NCBI RefSeq assembly: GCF_029958905.1
Contig: NZ_CP124614.1
Coordinates: 2,852,001-2,916,000, forward strand
Direction of reading: 5' to 3'
Origin: Vibrio sp. YMD68
GTDB lineage: Bacteria; Pseudomonadota; Gammaproteobacteria; Enterobacterales; Vibrionaceae
DNA length: 64,000 nucleotides
Shown one piece after another: positions 47,074 to 58,325 of this stretch (position 1 is the stretch's first letter; each line of letters starts with the position of its first letter). A model generated the notes under the pieces. That model did not search any database. It saw only the letters and a list, made by a program, of their open reading frames with translations, and was not told the origin of the DNA. Both the position numbers and the translations under genes were made by a program.

Positions 47074-47094
47074 TTTCACTTCTTAAAAGTGAAA
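47074..47094. repeat. TTTCACTT/AAGTGAAA palindrome between 16S and tRNA-Glu, operon 2
   Basis: The equivalent of the repeat at 41039-41059. Confidence 0.75.
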
Positions 47095-47185
47095 ACAAAC
47101 TGTTGAAATATCTTGGGAGATATTTCTTTCTCTTTACATTTTAAACCATCAATCTGTGTGGGTACTCATCGTGAAAATCATCGTA

Positions 47186-48732
<1,547 letters not shown>

Positions 48733-48875
48733 AAGATTTTGATTCCCTAAATAAATAGGGCTCGGCTCAACGAATACTGACTTCAAAACTAGGATTTATC
48801 CGAAGATAAACCTGTAATTCTAAAGCTATTATCTTTCCAACAGAAAGATAATGAATTGACTGTGCTCTTTTTGGT

Positions 48876-48895
48876 TTTCACTTTAAAAAGTGAAA
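48876..48895. repeat. Palindrome in the 16S leader, operon 2
   Basis: TTTCACTTTAAAAAGTGAAA, symmetrical around AA, as in operon 1. Confidence 0.8.
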
Positions 48896-49038
48896 TCAAA
48901 CAGCTCAAGGCTGTACCAAATTGAATTGGTCACTCAGTTCATTGAAACCAAAGTTGTTTCCGAAGAAACTGTTTTTACCTAGGTAAAAACATATTGGATT
49001 ATCATCAACGAGTGCCCACACAGATTGATAGGTTTAAA

Positions 49039-49051
49039 TTGTTAAAGAGCG
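49039..49051 (-). promoter_or_regulatory. boxA in the leader of operon 2
   Basis: CGCTCTTTAACAA in minus orientation, between the promoters and 16S. Confidence 0.85.
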
Positions 49052-49090
49052 TTCTTCTTTTGTGATTTGCATCACTTGGAAGAGGCGGCC

Positions 49091-49118
49091 ATTCTAGCGA
49101 GATAATTTCCAGTGTCAA
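49091..49118 (-). promoter_or_regulatory. Proximal promoter (P2) of rRNA operon 2
   Basis: On the minus strand: a perfect TTGACA (49113-49118), a 16-bp spacer, TAGAAT (49091-49096) and a GC-rich GGCCGCC discriminator. A T/A-rich stretch (49119-49150) just upstream could act as an UP element. Confidence 0.82.
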
Positions 49119-49207
49119 ACACTTTTTTTAAATTTTCTCTTTTTGCTTTCTAGCCTTGTTAACCCTGCTTGTTAGCCCGTAAGCCCTTGCTGTGTCAACG
49201 AGGAGGC

Positions 49208-49235
49208 ATTATAGAGATCGAACTCACATTGGCAA
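49208..49235 (-). promoter_or_regulatory. Distal promoter (P1) of rRNA operon 2
   Basis: On the minus strand: TTGCCA (49230-49235), a 16-bp spacer and a perfect TATAAT (49208-49213), with discriminator GCCTCCT. AT-rich DNA upstream (49236-49330) is a plausible UP element and Fis region. The remaining spacer up to the cysH terminator holds no gene. Confidence 0.75.
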
Positions 49236-49381
49236 GTGTTATTTGTGAAAAAATGCAAAAATACGCATTTTAAGTGCTAATTTGATCCAAGTGGTTATTT
49301 CCTATCATTTACACAGATCAAATATACACCTTATCCCCAAAGTTATACACAATACGTGTTTTGGAATCAGTTTTCAGACAT

Positions 49382-49407
49382 AAAAAAAGCTGCCATTGCA
49401 GCTTTCT
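49382..49407 (-). terminator. Terminator of cysJIH
   Basis: A stem (AAAGCTGC / GCAGCTTT, loop CATT) with a seven-T tail on the minus strand, 14 bp past the cysH stop. Confidence 0.88.
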
Positions 49408-49420
49408 CTTTATCGAATGA

Positions 49421-50197
49421 TTAAATTCCAGAACCATATTGTTCGCCATCATCTTCATGAAGGCCACATTCTCTTTTTAATCCAAAGAAACGGGTTTCTT
49501 CTTCATTCATTCCAGGCTCCCACTTTTTAGAAGTGTGGGTATCTCCCACTGATAGGTAACCTTCTTCTCTCAGTGGGTGATAAGCCAAGCCATGCTTCTC
49601 TAAATAATAGTGCACGTCTTTATTTGTCCAGTCTATTACCGGTAAGAACTTGAAGACACCATTTTGTAGCGAAAGAATAGGCAGATTTGCTCGGCTACTA
49701 GACTGCTCTCGTCTTAGACCTGAAAACCATGTTCCCACTTCTAACTCGTCCAACGCTCGACGCATTGGTTCGACTTTATTCAGCTTATTATATTTTTCGA
49801 TTCCCTCTATACCTTGTTCCCATAGCTTTCCGTAACGTGCCTCTTGCCAATTGGGACTATTTGGAGCTCGATATACTTTAAGGTTGAGTGTTAACTGTTG
49901 GCTCAATTGATCAATGAATTGATACGTTTCATTAAAAAGATAGCCTGTGTCCGTTAATATTACGGGAATATCTGGATCAGCTTGCGTTACTAGATGCAGC
50001 ATCACCGCAGCTTGAATACCAAAACTAGATGAAACAACGTGTGTTCCCTCTAAGTTATTCAAAGCCCATTTAACACGCTGTTGCGCAGTTAGCTTTTCTA
50101 ACTCGGCATTAATTTCAGCAAGACGGAGAATTTGCTCCGTCTTAGTTAATGAGAGCAGTTCTGCTAACTTCAATTTTGAAGCTACAGAATTAAGCAT
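49421..50197 (-). CDS. cysH: Phosphoadenosine phosphosulfate (PAPS) reductase CysH
   Basis: A 258-aa thioredoxin-dependent enzyme reducing PAPS to sulfite. The PP-loop-like [14 protein letters not shown] is near residues 55-70, and the catalytic Cys is in the C-terminal ECGLH motif (Cys244). No extra cysteine pairs for an iron-sulfur cluster are visible, so it is the PAPS rather than the APS type. The start overlaps the cysI 3' end by 8 bp. Confidence 0.96.
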   Translation of the reverse strand: MLNSVASKLKLAELLSLTKTEQILRLAEINAELEKLTAQQRVKWALNNLEGTHVVSSSFGIQAAVMLHLVTQADPDIPVILTDTGYLFNETYQFIDQLSQQLTLNLKVYRAPNSPNWQEARYGKLWEQGIEGIEKYNKLNKVEPMRRALDELEVGTWFSGLRREQSSSRANLPILSLQNGVFKFLPVIDWTNKDVHYYLEKHGLAYHPLREEGYLSVGDTHTSKKWEPGMNEEETRFFGLKRECGLHEDDGEQYGSGI

Positions 50198-51908
50198 AAA
50201 GATCCCTCTTTGATACGAAGACTTCTTCTATAATGCCAGCACGAATCGTAAAGTCACCGAAGCCTTCGTTTTCTTCACGCTCTGTCGCCCATCGACCGAC
50301 TAACTGATCTATTTCTTCCAAGATTTGTTTGTCAGTGATGTTCTCTTTATACATTTTAGGAATTCGCGTACCCGCTCTGTTACCGCCTAAATGTAGGTTA
50401 TAACGATTAGGAGCTTTGCCCACTAATCCAATTTCAGCCAACATAGCTCGGCCACAACCATTAGGACAACCTGTTACTCGCAAGATAATGTTGTCATCTT
50501 TTGGTAGCTGATGCTTTTCTAGAATAGCTTCAACATCAGTCACGAACTGAGGCAAGAAACGTTCAGCTTCCGCCATTGCTAGTGGGCAGGTAGGAAATGC
50601 AACACATGCCATTGAGTTTTTACGTTGCTCACTGACGGTGTCATCCATCAAACCATGGGCGCGTGCAATCTTTTCAATCTTCGCTTTTTCTTTCTCTGGT
50701 ACGCCAGCAACAATCAAGTTCTGATTCGCTGTCATGCGGAAGTCACCTTTGTGCACTTTCGCAATTTCAGCAACACCTGTTTTTAGAGGTTTACCTGGGA
50801 AGTCTAATAAGCGTCCATTTTCGATGAACAATGCAAGGTGATGTTTACCATCGATCCCTTCAGCCCAACCAATACGATCACCGCGACCTGTAAATTCATA
50901 TGGGCGGCTCTCTTCAAAATTAACGCCTGCGCGTTTTTCAACTTCCGCTTTAAACACATCAATACCGACTCTATCGAGTGTGTATTTGGTTTTTGCGTTT
51001 TTACGGTTAGATCGGTTACCCCAATCACGCTGAGTCGTCACGACCGCAGCCGCAACCTCTAACGTTTTTTCTAGGGGAACAAAACCAAAGTCATCGGCTT
51101 TACGCGCGTAAGTCGACGTGTCACCGTGGGTCATTGCTAATCCACCGCCCACCAACACATTAAATCCAACAAGCTTTCCGTTATTCGCAATCGCAACAAA
51201 GTTAAGATCGTTTGCGTGGACATCAACATCATTCTGAGGAGGAATCACGACCGTTGTTTTGAACTTACGCGGTAGATAATTACTGCCTAAGATAGGCTCC
51301 TCTGTCGTCTCAACTTTTTCGCCATCAAGCCAAATCTCGGCATAGGCACGAGTTTTTGGTAGTAGATGCTCACTGATCTTCTTCGCCCACTCATACGCTT
51401 CTTGATGAAGTTCAGATTCAACCGGGTTCGTTGTACACAAAACATTTCGGTTTACATCACCGGCGGTTGCAATGGAATCTATACCAATGCTATTCAGCGT
51501 CTGGTGCATTAGCTTGATGTTTGGTTTCAATACACCATGAAATTGAAAGGTTTGACGAGTCGTTAAACGCAGGCTTCCATAGCTGGTATTTTCTGTTGCA
51601 AACTTATCAATCGCTAGCCACTGCTTCGGCGTAATAATGCCACCCGGCATACGTGCACGCAGCATGACATTATGCAGAGGCTCTAGTTTTTGTTTCGCGC
51701 GCTCGGCTCTAATATCGCGGTCATCCTGCTGATACATCCCATGGAAACGAATCAATTGGAAGTTATCTGCCGTAAAGCCACCAGTAATTCGATCTTGAAG
51801 ATCCTTCTCTATCGTACCGCGCAAGAAATTACTCTCACGCTTCAAACGTTCGTTGTCTGCTAATGGACCAAGCACTTGACCCAATACTTCTTGTTCTTGC
51901 TTGCTCAT
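50190..51908 (-). CDS. cysI: Sulfite reductase hemoprotein beta subunit CysI
   Basis: A 572-aa siroheme/4Fe-4S protein reducing sulfite to sulfide. The cluster cysteines are visible in [10 protein letters not shown] (about residues 432-440) and [11 protein letters not shown] (about 478-486). It overlaps the cysJ stop by one base (TAATG), so the two subunits are translated together. Confidence 0.97.
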   Translation of the reverse strand: MSKQEQEVLGQVLGPLADNERLKRESNFLRGTIEKDLQDRITGGFTADNFQLIRFHGMYQQDDRDIRAERAKQKLEPLHNVMLRARMPGGIITPKQWLAIDKFATENTSYGSLRLTTRQTFQFHGVLKPNIKLMHQTLNSIGIDSIATAGDVNRNVLCTTNPVESELHQEAYEWAKKISEHLLPKTRAYAEIWLDGEKVETTEEPILGSNYLPRKFKTTVVIPPQNDVDVHANDLNFVAIANNGKLVGFNVLVGGGLAMTHGDTSTYARKADDFGFVPLEKTLEVAAAVVTTQRDWGNRSNRKNAKTKYTLDRVGIDVFKAEVEKRAGVNFEESRPYEFTGRGDRIGWAEGIDGKHHLALFIENGRLLDFPGKPLKTGVAEIAKVHKGDFRMTANQNLIVAGVPEKEKAKIEKIARAHGLMDDTVSEQRKNSMACVAFPTCPLAMAEAERFLPQFVTDVEAILEKHQLPKDDNIILRVTGCPNGCGRAMLAEIGLVGKAPNRYNLHLGGNRAGTRIPKMYKENITDKQILEEIDQLVGRWATEREENEGFGDFTIRAGIIEEVFVSKRDLYA

Positions 51909-53776
51909 TAGTACACATCCCTTTGGTAACGTTTGTCTTTACGTAAGTTGTTAATAAATGCCTCTGCGTCATCACGCGACATCTTGCCTTGCTGCTCAGC
52001 GACCTCAATTAGCGCTTCATGGACATCTTTCGCCATGCGCGTTGCATCACCACAAACATAGATGTAAGCCCCCGCCTGTATCCATTGCCAAACTTGTTCT
52101 GCTTGTTCAAGGACTCGGTGCTGGACGTACACTTTTTCATGTTGATCACGGCTAAAGGCGACATCAAGCTGCGAAAGAAGACCTGACTTCAGGTACTTTT
52201 GCCATTCAACTTGATACAAGAAGTCTTGGGTAAAGGTTCGATCACCAAAGAATAACCAGTTTTTTCCTTCGGCTTCTCGGTTGTCGCGTTCTTGCATAAA
52301 GCTTCGGAAAGGTGCAATACCCGTTCCTGGGCCAATCATAATCACCGGAGCATTATCATCTTGAGGAAGTTTGAAGTTATTGTTGTTTTCAATAAACACT
52401 TTAACTTCACCGCCTTCTTCCAGACGTTGCGCTAAGAAACCTGAAGCACCACCAAGTCGAGATTGTTCATCTTTTTGATATTCAACCAGACCGACCGTCA
52501 AATGAACTTCTTCATCGACTTCACTTTGACTTGATGCAATGGAATACAAACGAGGCGTCAATTTTCGCAGTAGCCCGACCAATTCATCAGCAGACAACTT
52601 GGTTTTCTTTTCTGAAAGCACGTCAACGATTTGTGTGTTTCCTGCGTACTCTCGTAGCTTATCTTTATCTTCCACCAGCTTTTGGAGTTTTTTACTGCCC
52701 GACAACTCTGCAAACTTAGTTACAAACTGAGGGTTTGACGCTGTGATTTCGAATTTGCTAACTAAAGCGCTATGAATAGAGAGGCTTTCGCCATCAACAT
52801 CGACACTCTCAACACCAGAAAGGCCCACTTTCGACAGAATCTCATTCGCTAAATCAGAACTGTTCTCATACCAAACACCCAACGCGTCTCCGGCTTGGTA
52901 AGTGATACCTGAGTCTTCAAGATCGATCTCGATATGACGAACGTCTTTGCCTGAATCACGACCGGTGATTTTCTGGCTCGTTAGCAAGCTCGCTGTGTAT
53001 GGGTTCTGTTTCGTGTATTGTGAATGAGACGAAGCCTGACCAACAGGCAATTGAACGACTTCAGCTTCAGTACCAGAAGAAAGATCTTCTTGAAGAATAT
53101 CTAACGCTTTAGTACGCCACTCTTTAGCTTCGCTCTCGTAGTCCACATCGAGGTCAATGCGATCAATAAATGCCGTCGCCCCTTGCTTCGATAAGTAAGC
53201 ATCGAAGTCTTTACCGGTTTGGCAAAAGAATTCGTAGCTTGAATCACCCAAACCAATCACCGCGTATTTTAGATTCGGTAGCTTCGGCGCTTTCTTCGAT
53301 TGTAAGAACTCATGCAGCTCAATGGCGTTATCTGGTGCTTCACCTTCACCATTAGTTGAAGCAACAATAATGACATGGGTTTCTTTCGCGAGATTCTTGC
53401 CTTTATAATCGCTGGCATCAAATAGCTGAGATTCCACCCCTAATTGCTTTGCTTCATGCTCTAACGCTTCAGCAACACCTTTTGCGTTACCGGTCTGAGA
53501 AGCGAAAATAATAGTGAGTTTTCCGGCTGGTTTTGAGGCAACAACCGCTGCTGCTTGCTCAATCGGCGCAGAAGCCGCATTACTTTGAGTTTGGCTTAAT
53601 CCCCAAAAATACCCACTTACCCAAGCAAGTTGATTGGCTGATAATTCAGAAACTGTTTGTTGAAGCTGTCCAATTTGCTGCTGATTAATAGGTGCAGTAA
53701 ATGCAGCCTGATCATTGGCTGAAGTGTTTCCAGATAACACTTCCTTTTGAGAGGACTCTTTCTTATTTAAAGACAT
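51908..53776 (-). CDS. cysJ: Sulfite reductase flavoprotein alpha subunit CysJ
   Basis: An NADPH-flavoprotein of about 622 aa passing electrons to CysI. The flavodoxin domain begins near residue 85 ([15 protein letters not shown]). The FAD-binding RLYSIASS and NADPH-binding [16 protein letters not shown] and [11 protein letters not shown] motifs follow, ending with the family C-terminus RYQRDVY. The ATG at 53776 (MSLNKKESS) with AGGGATG upstream is preferred; an ATG 21 nt upstream is also possible. It heads the cysJIH operon, likely under CysB control in the AT-rich region 53798-53880. Confidence 0.95.
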   Translation of the reverse strand: MSLNKKESSQKEVLSGNTSANDQAAFTAPINQQQIGQLQQTVSELSANQLAWVSGYFWGLSQTQSNAASAPIEQAAAVVASKPAGKLTIIFASQTGNAKGVAEALEHEAKQLGVESQLFDASDYKGKNLAKETHVIIVASTNGEGEAPDNAIELHEFLQSKKAPKLPNLKYAVIGLGDSSYEFFCQTGKDFDAYLSKQGATAFIDRIDLDVDYESEAKEWRTKALDILQEDLSSGTEAEVVQLPVGQASSHSQYTKQNPYTASLLTSQKITGRDSGKDVRHIEIDLEDSGITYQAGDALGVWYENSSDLANEILSKVGLSGVESVDVDGESLSIHSALVSKFEITASNPQFVTKFAELSGSKKLQKLVEDKDKLREYAGNTQIVDVLSEKKTKLSADELVGLLRKLTPRLYSIASSQSEVDEEVHLTVGLVEYQKDEQSRLGGASGFLAQRLEEGGEVKVFIENNNNFKLPQDDNAPVIMIGPGTGIAPFRSFMQERDNREAEGKNWLFFGDRTFTQDFLYQVEWQKYLKSGLLSQLDVAFSRDQHEKVYVQHRVLEQAEQVWQWIQAGAYIYVCGDATRMAKDVHEALIEVAEQQGKMSRDDAEAFINNLRKDKRYQRDVY

Positions 53777-53891
53777 GGTCACGACATCCCTATTCATTGC
53801 GTGCCGATAGATTAACCACTCTTGCTAATAACAAGAAAGAATAGATAAGTATGTTTTATAACTTTTTGGAAGATGGAAAGTAAAAAGCGGG

Positions 53892-54122
53892 TTATTTGGA
53901 TTCAATCCTAACCTGAGAAAAGCCGACAGCCATTGCTGACTTAGAAGCGAGATCCAAATCCATATAGTGGCATTCACCACCCTGTGAGTCGGTCAACAAA
54001 ACAAAACCGCCTCTAGCGTGACGAAACTCAACAACCCAACTGCCTTCCTGCACTGAAGGCTCAATAATCGCCTCGACCAGTTTATGGTCTCGGTACAAAC
54101 ATCTCAGTTCTGTAATTGTCAT
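53892..54122 (-). CDS. Small conserved-looking protein of unknown function
   Basis: A protein of about 76 aa (80 aa if started at the upstream ATG, 54134) without recognisable signal peptide or membrane segment. Sequence features are MTITELRCLYRDHKLVEAI and an acidic/aromatic middle (GSWVVEFRHARGGFVLL). It looks like a compact single-domain cytoplasmic protein. I do not recognise the family. It lies between cysJ and an outer-membrane protein gene, on the same strand as both. The stop is 95 bp before the cysJ region starts, so joint transcription with cysJ is possible. Confidence 0.65.
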   Translation of the reverse strand: MTITELRCLYRDHKLVEAIIEPSVQEGSWVVEFRHARGGFVLLTDSQGGECHYMDLDLASKSAMAVGFSQVRIESK

Positions 54123-54224
54123 ACCATCACGCACCTATCGCCGACACAACATAATCACCTTTGTTAAGCATGGTAGATTTTGAGCGTTCTGCTAAAAAAT
54201 AGGACCGTTATATAACCATTAGAT

Positions 54225-54260
54225 ATAAAAAACGCCACTTAATGAAGTGGCGTTATTAAA
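54225..54260 (-). terminator. Terminator after the outer-membrane protein gene
   Basis: A 10-bp stem (AACGCCACTT / AAGTGGCGTT, loop AATG) followed by a T-rich tail on the minus strand. Confidence 0.88.
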
Positions 54261-54278
54261 AAGCAATGCGAGACTTAA

Positions 54279-54959
54279 CTAGTACTGAAACTCAGCACCT
54301 AAGAACCAGCCGTTCACAAAGATAAACTCTTTATGATTTTCAACATCAACAGTGAAATCATCTGACTCAATATCAATCACACGATAGCCGCCTTTAAGTG
54401 CGAGCTCACCAGAAGAGACAGGGAGTCGGTATTGCATACCAGCAATGAAATCGGTTGTTTTGAGACCCTTACTGTCTCCAAAGTCAACCTGGCCAATCAC
54501 ATCGAAGTGGGTGTTTGGCACATTGATTAACGCTTTTCCAAACCAATTCCAGGTTAACTCATCGAATGACTGAGGCGCACCATTGGCTCCAGAACCGATT
54601 GGAGCAATATATTTTGAGTTTGAGTAGTGGCTGAATGCCACGCCAAAATCAAAGTCCATCAGTTCATGGTCAAAAATGGTGTAGTAAAAGGTGTAATCGT
54701 ATTTATCAAATGCCATATAGTCAGCTTCGAGTGTTGTATAACGGAAGCTTACATTCGGTAAATATGGCAATTCATGCTCAAGAGCAACGCTAAAAGAAGG
54801 AACCTGATCGTCATCTTTGCGAACTTCATTCACTTTGGTGCTTCCCCACCACATATCAGCACCAAGGCTAATACTGTATGGCGATTGTGCATTCACCACT
54901 GGTGCGCTAATAAGCATTAATAAGCCTGATAAGCCTAATCCCAATCCCCGAATATTCAT
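54279..54959 (-). CDS. Outer-membrane beta-barrel protein (TIGR04219-like)
   Basis: A 226-aa exported protein. The signal peptide (about residues 1-24, ending VNA-QS) is followed by alternating hydrophobic/aromatic strands typical of an eight-stranded barrel. It ends in an aromatic residue (GAEFQY), the outer-membrane insertion signal. It resembles the short Vibrio/Shewanella outer-membrane family TIGR04219, from memory. Its function is unknown. It is a single gene with its own terminator. Confidence 0.78.
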   Translation of the reverse strand: MNIRGLGLGLSGLLMLISAPVVNAQSPYSISLGADMWWGSTKVNEVRKDDDQVPSFSVALEHELPYLPNVSFRYTTLEADYMAFDKYDYTFYYTIFDHELMDFDFGVAFSHYSNSKYIAPIGSGANGAPQSFDELTWNWFGKALINVPNTHFDVIGQVDFGDSKGLKTTDFIAGMQYRLPVSSGELALKGGYRVIDIESDDFTVDVENHKEFIFVNGWFLGAEFQY

Positions 54960-55059
54960 CCTTTCTGATCCCTACTTTAACTGAGTGGCGTCGACACTAA
55001 TAAAATTATCGAAGGATGATAGCACATTCGCCTAGCGTATTAACTGGAATAATTTGAGA

Positions 55060-55269
55060 TTAACGCGGGCTATAAACATGGTTTTTGAAAAACCAAACAC
55101 CAATAGCAATGACGATCAACCAAGGGATCAACTTAAATACAACCCCCACCATGCCTAAAACAGCCAACACAATAAAGGCTATAGCGGTTGCCGCAAATAC
55201 GGACATCATAGTAAGGCCCGTCACCAATAGCGTTGCAATAAATACCAATACAAAAATCAACTCAAACAT
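55060..55269 (-). CDS. pspG: Phage shock protein G
   Basis: A 69-aa inner-membrane protein with two hydrophobic helices and the PspG pattern FELIFVLVFIATLLVTG ... KLIPWLIVIAIGVWF. The ATG at 55269 has AGGAG seven bases upstream and is preferred over an in-frame GTG two codons earlier. PspG responds to membrane stress with the PspA system. It lies beside dusA, as in E. coli, and a sigma-54 promoter is present upstream. Confidence 0.88.
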   Translation of the reverse strand: MFELIFVLVFIATLLVTGLTMMSVFAATAIAFIVLAVLGMVGVVFKLIPWLIVIAIGVWFFKNHVYSPR

Positions 55270-55318
55270 AATCACACTCCTAATATCGCTTACCTACAGT
55301 ATTCCTGATATTCATTAA

Positions 55319-55334
55319 TGCAGTTATCGAGCCA
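55319..55334 (-). promoter_or_regulatory. Sigma-54 promoter of pspG
   Basis: On the minus strand TGGCTCGATAACTGCA matches the sigma-54 consensus TGGCAC-N5-TTGCA, with the invariant GG and GC correctly spaced (10 bp between them). It lies about 50 bp from the start codon. Activation by PspF is expected. Confidence 0.82.
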
Positions 55335-55371
55335 AATATTTTTATATTAAAAATCAGCTAATTAGAAACCA

Positions 55372-55408
55372 AAAAAGGTGAGAAGCACATAAGCCCTCTC
55401 ACCTTTTT
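55372..55408 (-). terminator. Terminator of dusA
   Basis: A 12-bp stem (AAAAAGGTGAGA / TCTCACCTTTTT) with a T-rich tail on the minus strand, between dusA and pspG. Confidence 0.85.
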
Positions 55409-55447
55409 ATATACATAGGTAAATTTCACCCACAATGTTGGTTAATT

Positions 55448-56479
55448 TTACACATCGAGTTCCGCGGGGATTTTGGCTAATGCGGCTTGCACGACCTCAA
55501 CTCCAGAACCTGGTTTATGCGCATTCTCACTGATGTATCGACGCCACTGTCGGCCGCCAGGCATACCTTGATACAGCCCCAGCATATGACGAGTAATATG
55601 ACCCAACTTAGCGCCATTAGATAATTGCTGCTCTATATAAGGAAGCATCGCCTCTACCGCTTCACTGCGCTTCATGATTGGCTTATCCAAGCCAAAAATC
55701 AACTGATCAACTTGAGCCAGTAAATACGGATTTTGATACGCTTCGCGCCCAACCATAACGCCATCTAGATGTTTTAGGTGGATGAGTGTTTCTTCTAACG
55801 TTTTTACACCACCATTTACTGCAATGGATAAGTGAGGGAAATCTTTCTTTATTTGGTAAGCTCTATCGTAATCAAGCGGTGGAATTTCTCGGTTCTCTTT
55901 CGGGCTCAAACCGCTCAACCAGGCCTTACGTGCGTGTATCGTAAACTGCTCACACTTCGCCTTTTCTGACACTATCGAAATAAAATCGGTCAAAAACTCA
56001 TAAGAATCTTGATCATCAATACCAATACGCGTTTTGACGGTCACCGGAATATCAACCACCTCACTCATCGCTGACACACAATCAGCCACCAACTGTGGCT
56101 CGGCCATTAAACAAGCACCAAAACGGCCATTTTGAACACGATCTGACGGGCAACCAACATTCAAGTTGATTTCATCATAGCCTCGCTCTTGTGCTAGCTT
56201 GGCACAAGTTGCAAGATCCGTTGGGTTTGAACCACCAAATTGAAGCGCAACCGGGTGCTCTTCTTCGTTATAAGCAAGAAAGTCCCCTTTACCATGAATG
56301 ATCGCGCCGGTTGTGATCATCTCGGTATAAAGCAGGGTTTGACTTGTGAGTAATCGGTGGAAGTATCGGCAATGACGATCGGTCCAATCGAGCATGGGTG
56401 CAACGGAGAAACGGTTACTTGGATACCTTCTGTTTAAGTCATTGTTTTTAGTGCTTTTATTGATCATTAAAAATCTCAT
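55448..56479 (-). CDS. dusA: tRNA-dihydrouridine(20/20a) synthase DusA
   Basis: A 343-aa FMN enzyme reducing uridine 20/20a of tRNA. The FMN motif [14 protein letters not shown] is at residues 25-38, the catalytic Cys in [12 protein letters not shown] near 107, and VNGGV near 220. The first 22 or so residues ([20 protein letters not shown]) are AT-rich in coding and may come from the integrated element, because integration at this locus occurs in the 5' end of dusA. The enzyme appears intact. The true start is therefore less certain than the rest. Confidence 0.94.
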   Translation of the reverse strand: MRFLMINKSTKNNDLNRRYPSNRFSVAPMLDWTDRHCRYFHRLLTSQTLLYTEMITTGAIIHGKGDFLAYNEEEHPVALQFGGSNPTDLATCAKLAQERGYDEINLNVGCPSDRVQNGRFGACLMAEPQLVADCVSAMSEVVDIPVTVKTRIGIDDQDSYEFLTDFISIVSEKAKCEQFTIHARKAWLSGLSPKENREIPPLDYDRAYQIKKDFPHLSIAVNGGVKTLEETLIHLKHLDGVMVGREAYQNPYLLAQVDQLIFGLDKPIMKRSEAVEAMLPYIEQQLSNGAKLGHITRHMLGLYQGMPGGRQWRRYISENAHKPGSGVEVVQAALAKIPAELDV

Positions 56480-56534
56480 TGAATATTGTGTTATTGCCTA
56501 TTTTGACCAATTCTGATACATTTTAAGAATGTTT

Positions 56535-56610
56535 TGACCCCAAAATAACCCCAAAACGCTTGATACTTTGACCCCAAGCATTTGGGACTGACCCCAAAAT
56601 GACCCCAAAT
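56535..56610. repeat. Five GACCCCAAA repeats between dusA and the integrase gene
   Basis: Copies of T(G/A)ACCCCAA(A) begin at 56535, 56546, 56569, 56589 and 56600, all in the same orientation, with spacings of 11, 23, 20 and 11 bp. Near one- and two-turn spacings fit integrase arm-type sites or a directionality-factor site. They lie immediately ahead of the integrase ribosome site. Confidence 0.75.
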
Positions 56611-56627
56611 TAATAAGAGGTGAAGGT

Positions 56628-57803
56628 ATGGCATCAGTTAGTATAGAAGAGCGAAAATCGGCAAATGGTAATTCTAAATTTAGAGTAAAAGTTAGAGTTA
56701 CAAAAAACGGTAAAAAAATCGCTGAAAAACAAGATACATTTTCAACTCGCAAGCTTGCAAAAACTTGGGGTGAGAAAATCAGAAATGAAATGGAAGCGAT
56801 AGAAGCCAGAAAAAAAGCTGGTTCATTTCGTGAAGAAGATAATTTAAAAGAAGCAACAGTTGGTGAACTGATCGATCTCTATTTACGACTTCATGACCCT
56901 GACGAACCTAAAAAACCTAATGATCCAAGCGGTGCAATTGAACCACTTGGTAGAACAAAAATGTATGTTCTCAACGCTTTACTTCACTACCCTATTTCAG
57001 CAATTCTTGCTAGTAATCTTCGTGCTGACGATATTATAGCGCATTGTAAACTTCGAATAAATGAACATACAAAGCCAAAGCCTCAAACAGTTTTTCATGA
57101 TGTAACTTATTTGCATACCGTTATGCAAAGCGCAAAATCTTTTTTTAAAATTAATGCAAATTTAAAATATCATGAAGAAGCTATCCCTCTACTTGTTAAA
57201 TATAAATTGATTGGTAAATCTCAACCAAGAACAAGCCACAGACCTACAGATGAACAGCTTCAGATAATGAGGGAAGGTTTAAGAAAAAGACAAGAGCATA
57301 GAGGTTCAATCATTCCGTTTTTAGATATTCTCGATATATCTTTACTTACTGCAATGCGTATCAGTGAAATCACTAGGGTTCGTTGGGAAGATTTTAATTT
57401 TGAGAAAAAGACTTTAATAATTCGTGAACGTAAAGATCCCGACCCGACTGAAAAAGCAAACAAGCATTCAGTCATACCATTGATCGGTGATGCGGCAGAT
57501 ATTATAGCAAGACAGAAAAAATCAACAGACCCAGAAAAGGCAGATTTGATATTTCCCTATAATTCAAGAAGTGTAACTGCTGGTTGGCAACGAGTTAGAA
57601 AAGAGCTAGGTATTGGTGATATTAGGTATCATGATCTTCGTAGACACTGCTTAAGCAATCTCGCTGAAAGAGGTGTTCCGTTGAATGTTTTAGCAAAAAT
57701 CAGTGGTCATAAAAGTATCAACATACTTCATAATGTCTATCAGCATTTAGAAATGGAGAATTTTGATATTGAATCATTTACTCCTGCATTCATTAAAAAA
57801 TAA
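56628..57803 (+). CDS. int: Tyrosine recombinase (dusA-site integrase)
   Basis: A 391-aa phage-type integrase. An N-terminal arm-binding part (1-90) and SAM-like core-binding part (about 95-205) precede the catalytic domain. The catalytic residues visible are Arg in TAMRISEITR (about 245), HDLRR (His335, Arg338), GHKS (His361) and the nucleophile Tyr371 in HNVYQHL. AGAGGTGAAGG precedes the ATG. It is divergent from dusA, with 148 bp holding the repeats. It should mediate integration and excision at dusA. Confidence 0.93.
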   Translation: MASVSIEERKSANGNSKFRVKVRVTKNGKKIAEKQDTFSTRKLAKTWGEKIRNEMEAIEARKKAGSFREEDNLKEATVGELIDLYLRLHDPDEPKKPNDPSGAIEPLGRTKMYVLNALLHYPISAILASNLRADDIIAHCKLRINEHTKPKPQTVFHDVTYLHTVMQSAKSFFKINANLKYHEEAIPLLVKYKLIGKSQPRTSHRPTDEQLQIMREGLRKRQEHRGSIIPFLDILDISLLTAMRISEITRVRWEDFNFEKKTLIIRERKDPDPTEKANKHSVIPLIGDAADIIARQKKSTDPEKADLIFPYNSRSVTAGWQRVRKELGIGDIRYHDLRRHCLSNLAERGVPLNVLAKISGHKSINILHNVYQHLEMENFDIESFTPAFIKK

Positions 57804-57814
57804 AATAATTAATC

Positions 57815-57844
57815 ATTGTTGTTGTCTAAATCGACAACAACAAT
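57815..57844. promoter_or_regulatory. Long dyad after the integrase gene (TTGTC-N6-GACAA family)
   Basis: A 12-bp perfect inverted repeat (ATTGTTGTTGTC / GACAACAACAAT) around TAAATC. It could end the integrase mRNA but has little T-tract. Its core TTGTC-N6-GACAA recurs at 58360-58375 and 58675-58692. Confidence 0.6.
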
Positions 57845-57915
57845 TTAATCGAAGGTCAATAAAAACAAAACCTATGCTAATTTGACAATAATGTGTTCTT
57901 ACTCTAATTTTTAAA

Positions 57916-58125
57916 TTACCAAAAGTTATATTTTTCAAATCTCTCTTTGATTTCTTCTTTTTCATCTTCATCAATATCTTCATCTTGATCAATTAAAAAA
58001 GATACATATTGAAGAAAATCATAAACAAATTGAGTATCTTTTTCTTTATTCAACTCATAATCAAAATATGCTAGTTCTTCGAGTGAATCTAGAAAATGTT
58101 CAAACGCCATACCTTTTATTATCAT
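57916..58125 (-). CDS. Small acidic protein, unknown function
   Basis: A 69-aa, very acidic protein (DEDIDEDEKEEIKERFEKYNFW at its end) with a mostly helical look and no signal or membrane segment. The GGAG of the ribosome site lies 12 bp before the ATG, so initiation may be coupled to the preceding 58-aa gene, whose stop lies 6 bp upstream. It is the last gene of a three-gene operon. Acidic small proteins of mobile elements are sometimes DNA mimics or antitoxins, but nothing here proves either. Confidence 0.6.
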   Translation of the reverse strand: MIIKGMAFEHFLDSLEELAYFDYELNKEKDTQFVYDFLQYVSFLIDQDEDIDEDEKEEIKERFEKYNFW

Positions 58126-58131
58126 TATTAT

Positions 58132-58308
58132 TTAATCTCCTATTGTCCAATTTTCTAAATATCTTTTTGATTTATTCAATTTTTCAATTTGTTCTATTAT
58201 GAAATCTCTAAAATCTTCTCGACCTTCTTCTTCTAATTCTAATTCGTATTGATGAATCAACTCTATATAAAGACTCATTTTCTTATCACTATATTTATTT
58301 TTATACAT
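58132..58308 (-). CDS. 58-aa charged protein, unknown function
   Basis: A short open frame with a good ribosome site (AGGAG, 7 bp before ATG). The product (MYKNKYSDKKMSLYIELIH... ending ENWTIGD) is helical and rich in Glu and Lys. It lies 6 bp from the next gene and 17 bp after the previous one, which supports it being real. It resembles its downstream neighbour in size and acidity. I do not recognise it. Confidence 0.6.
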   Translation of the reverse strand: MYKNKYSDKKMSLYIELIHQYELELEEEGREDFRDFIIEQIEKLNKSKRYLENWTIGD

Positions 58309-58325
58309 TAATATTCTCCTATTTT

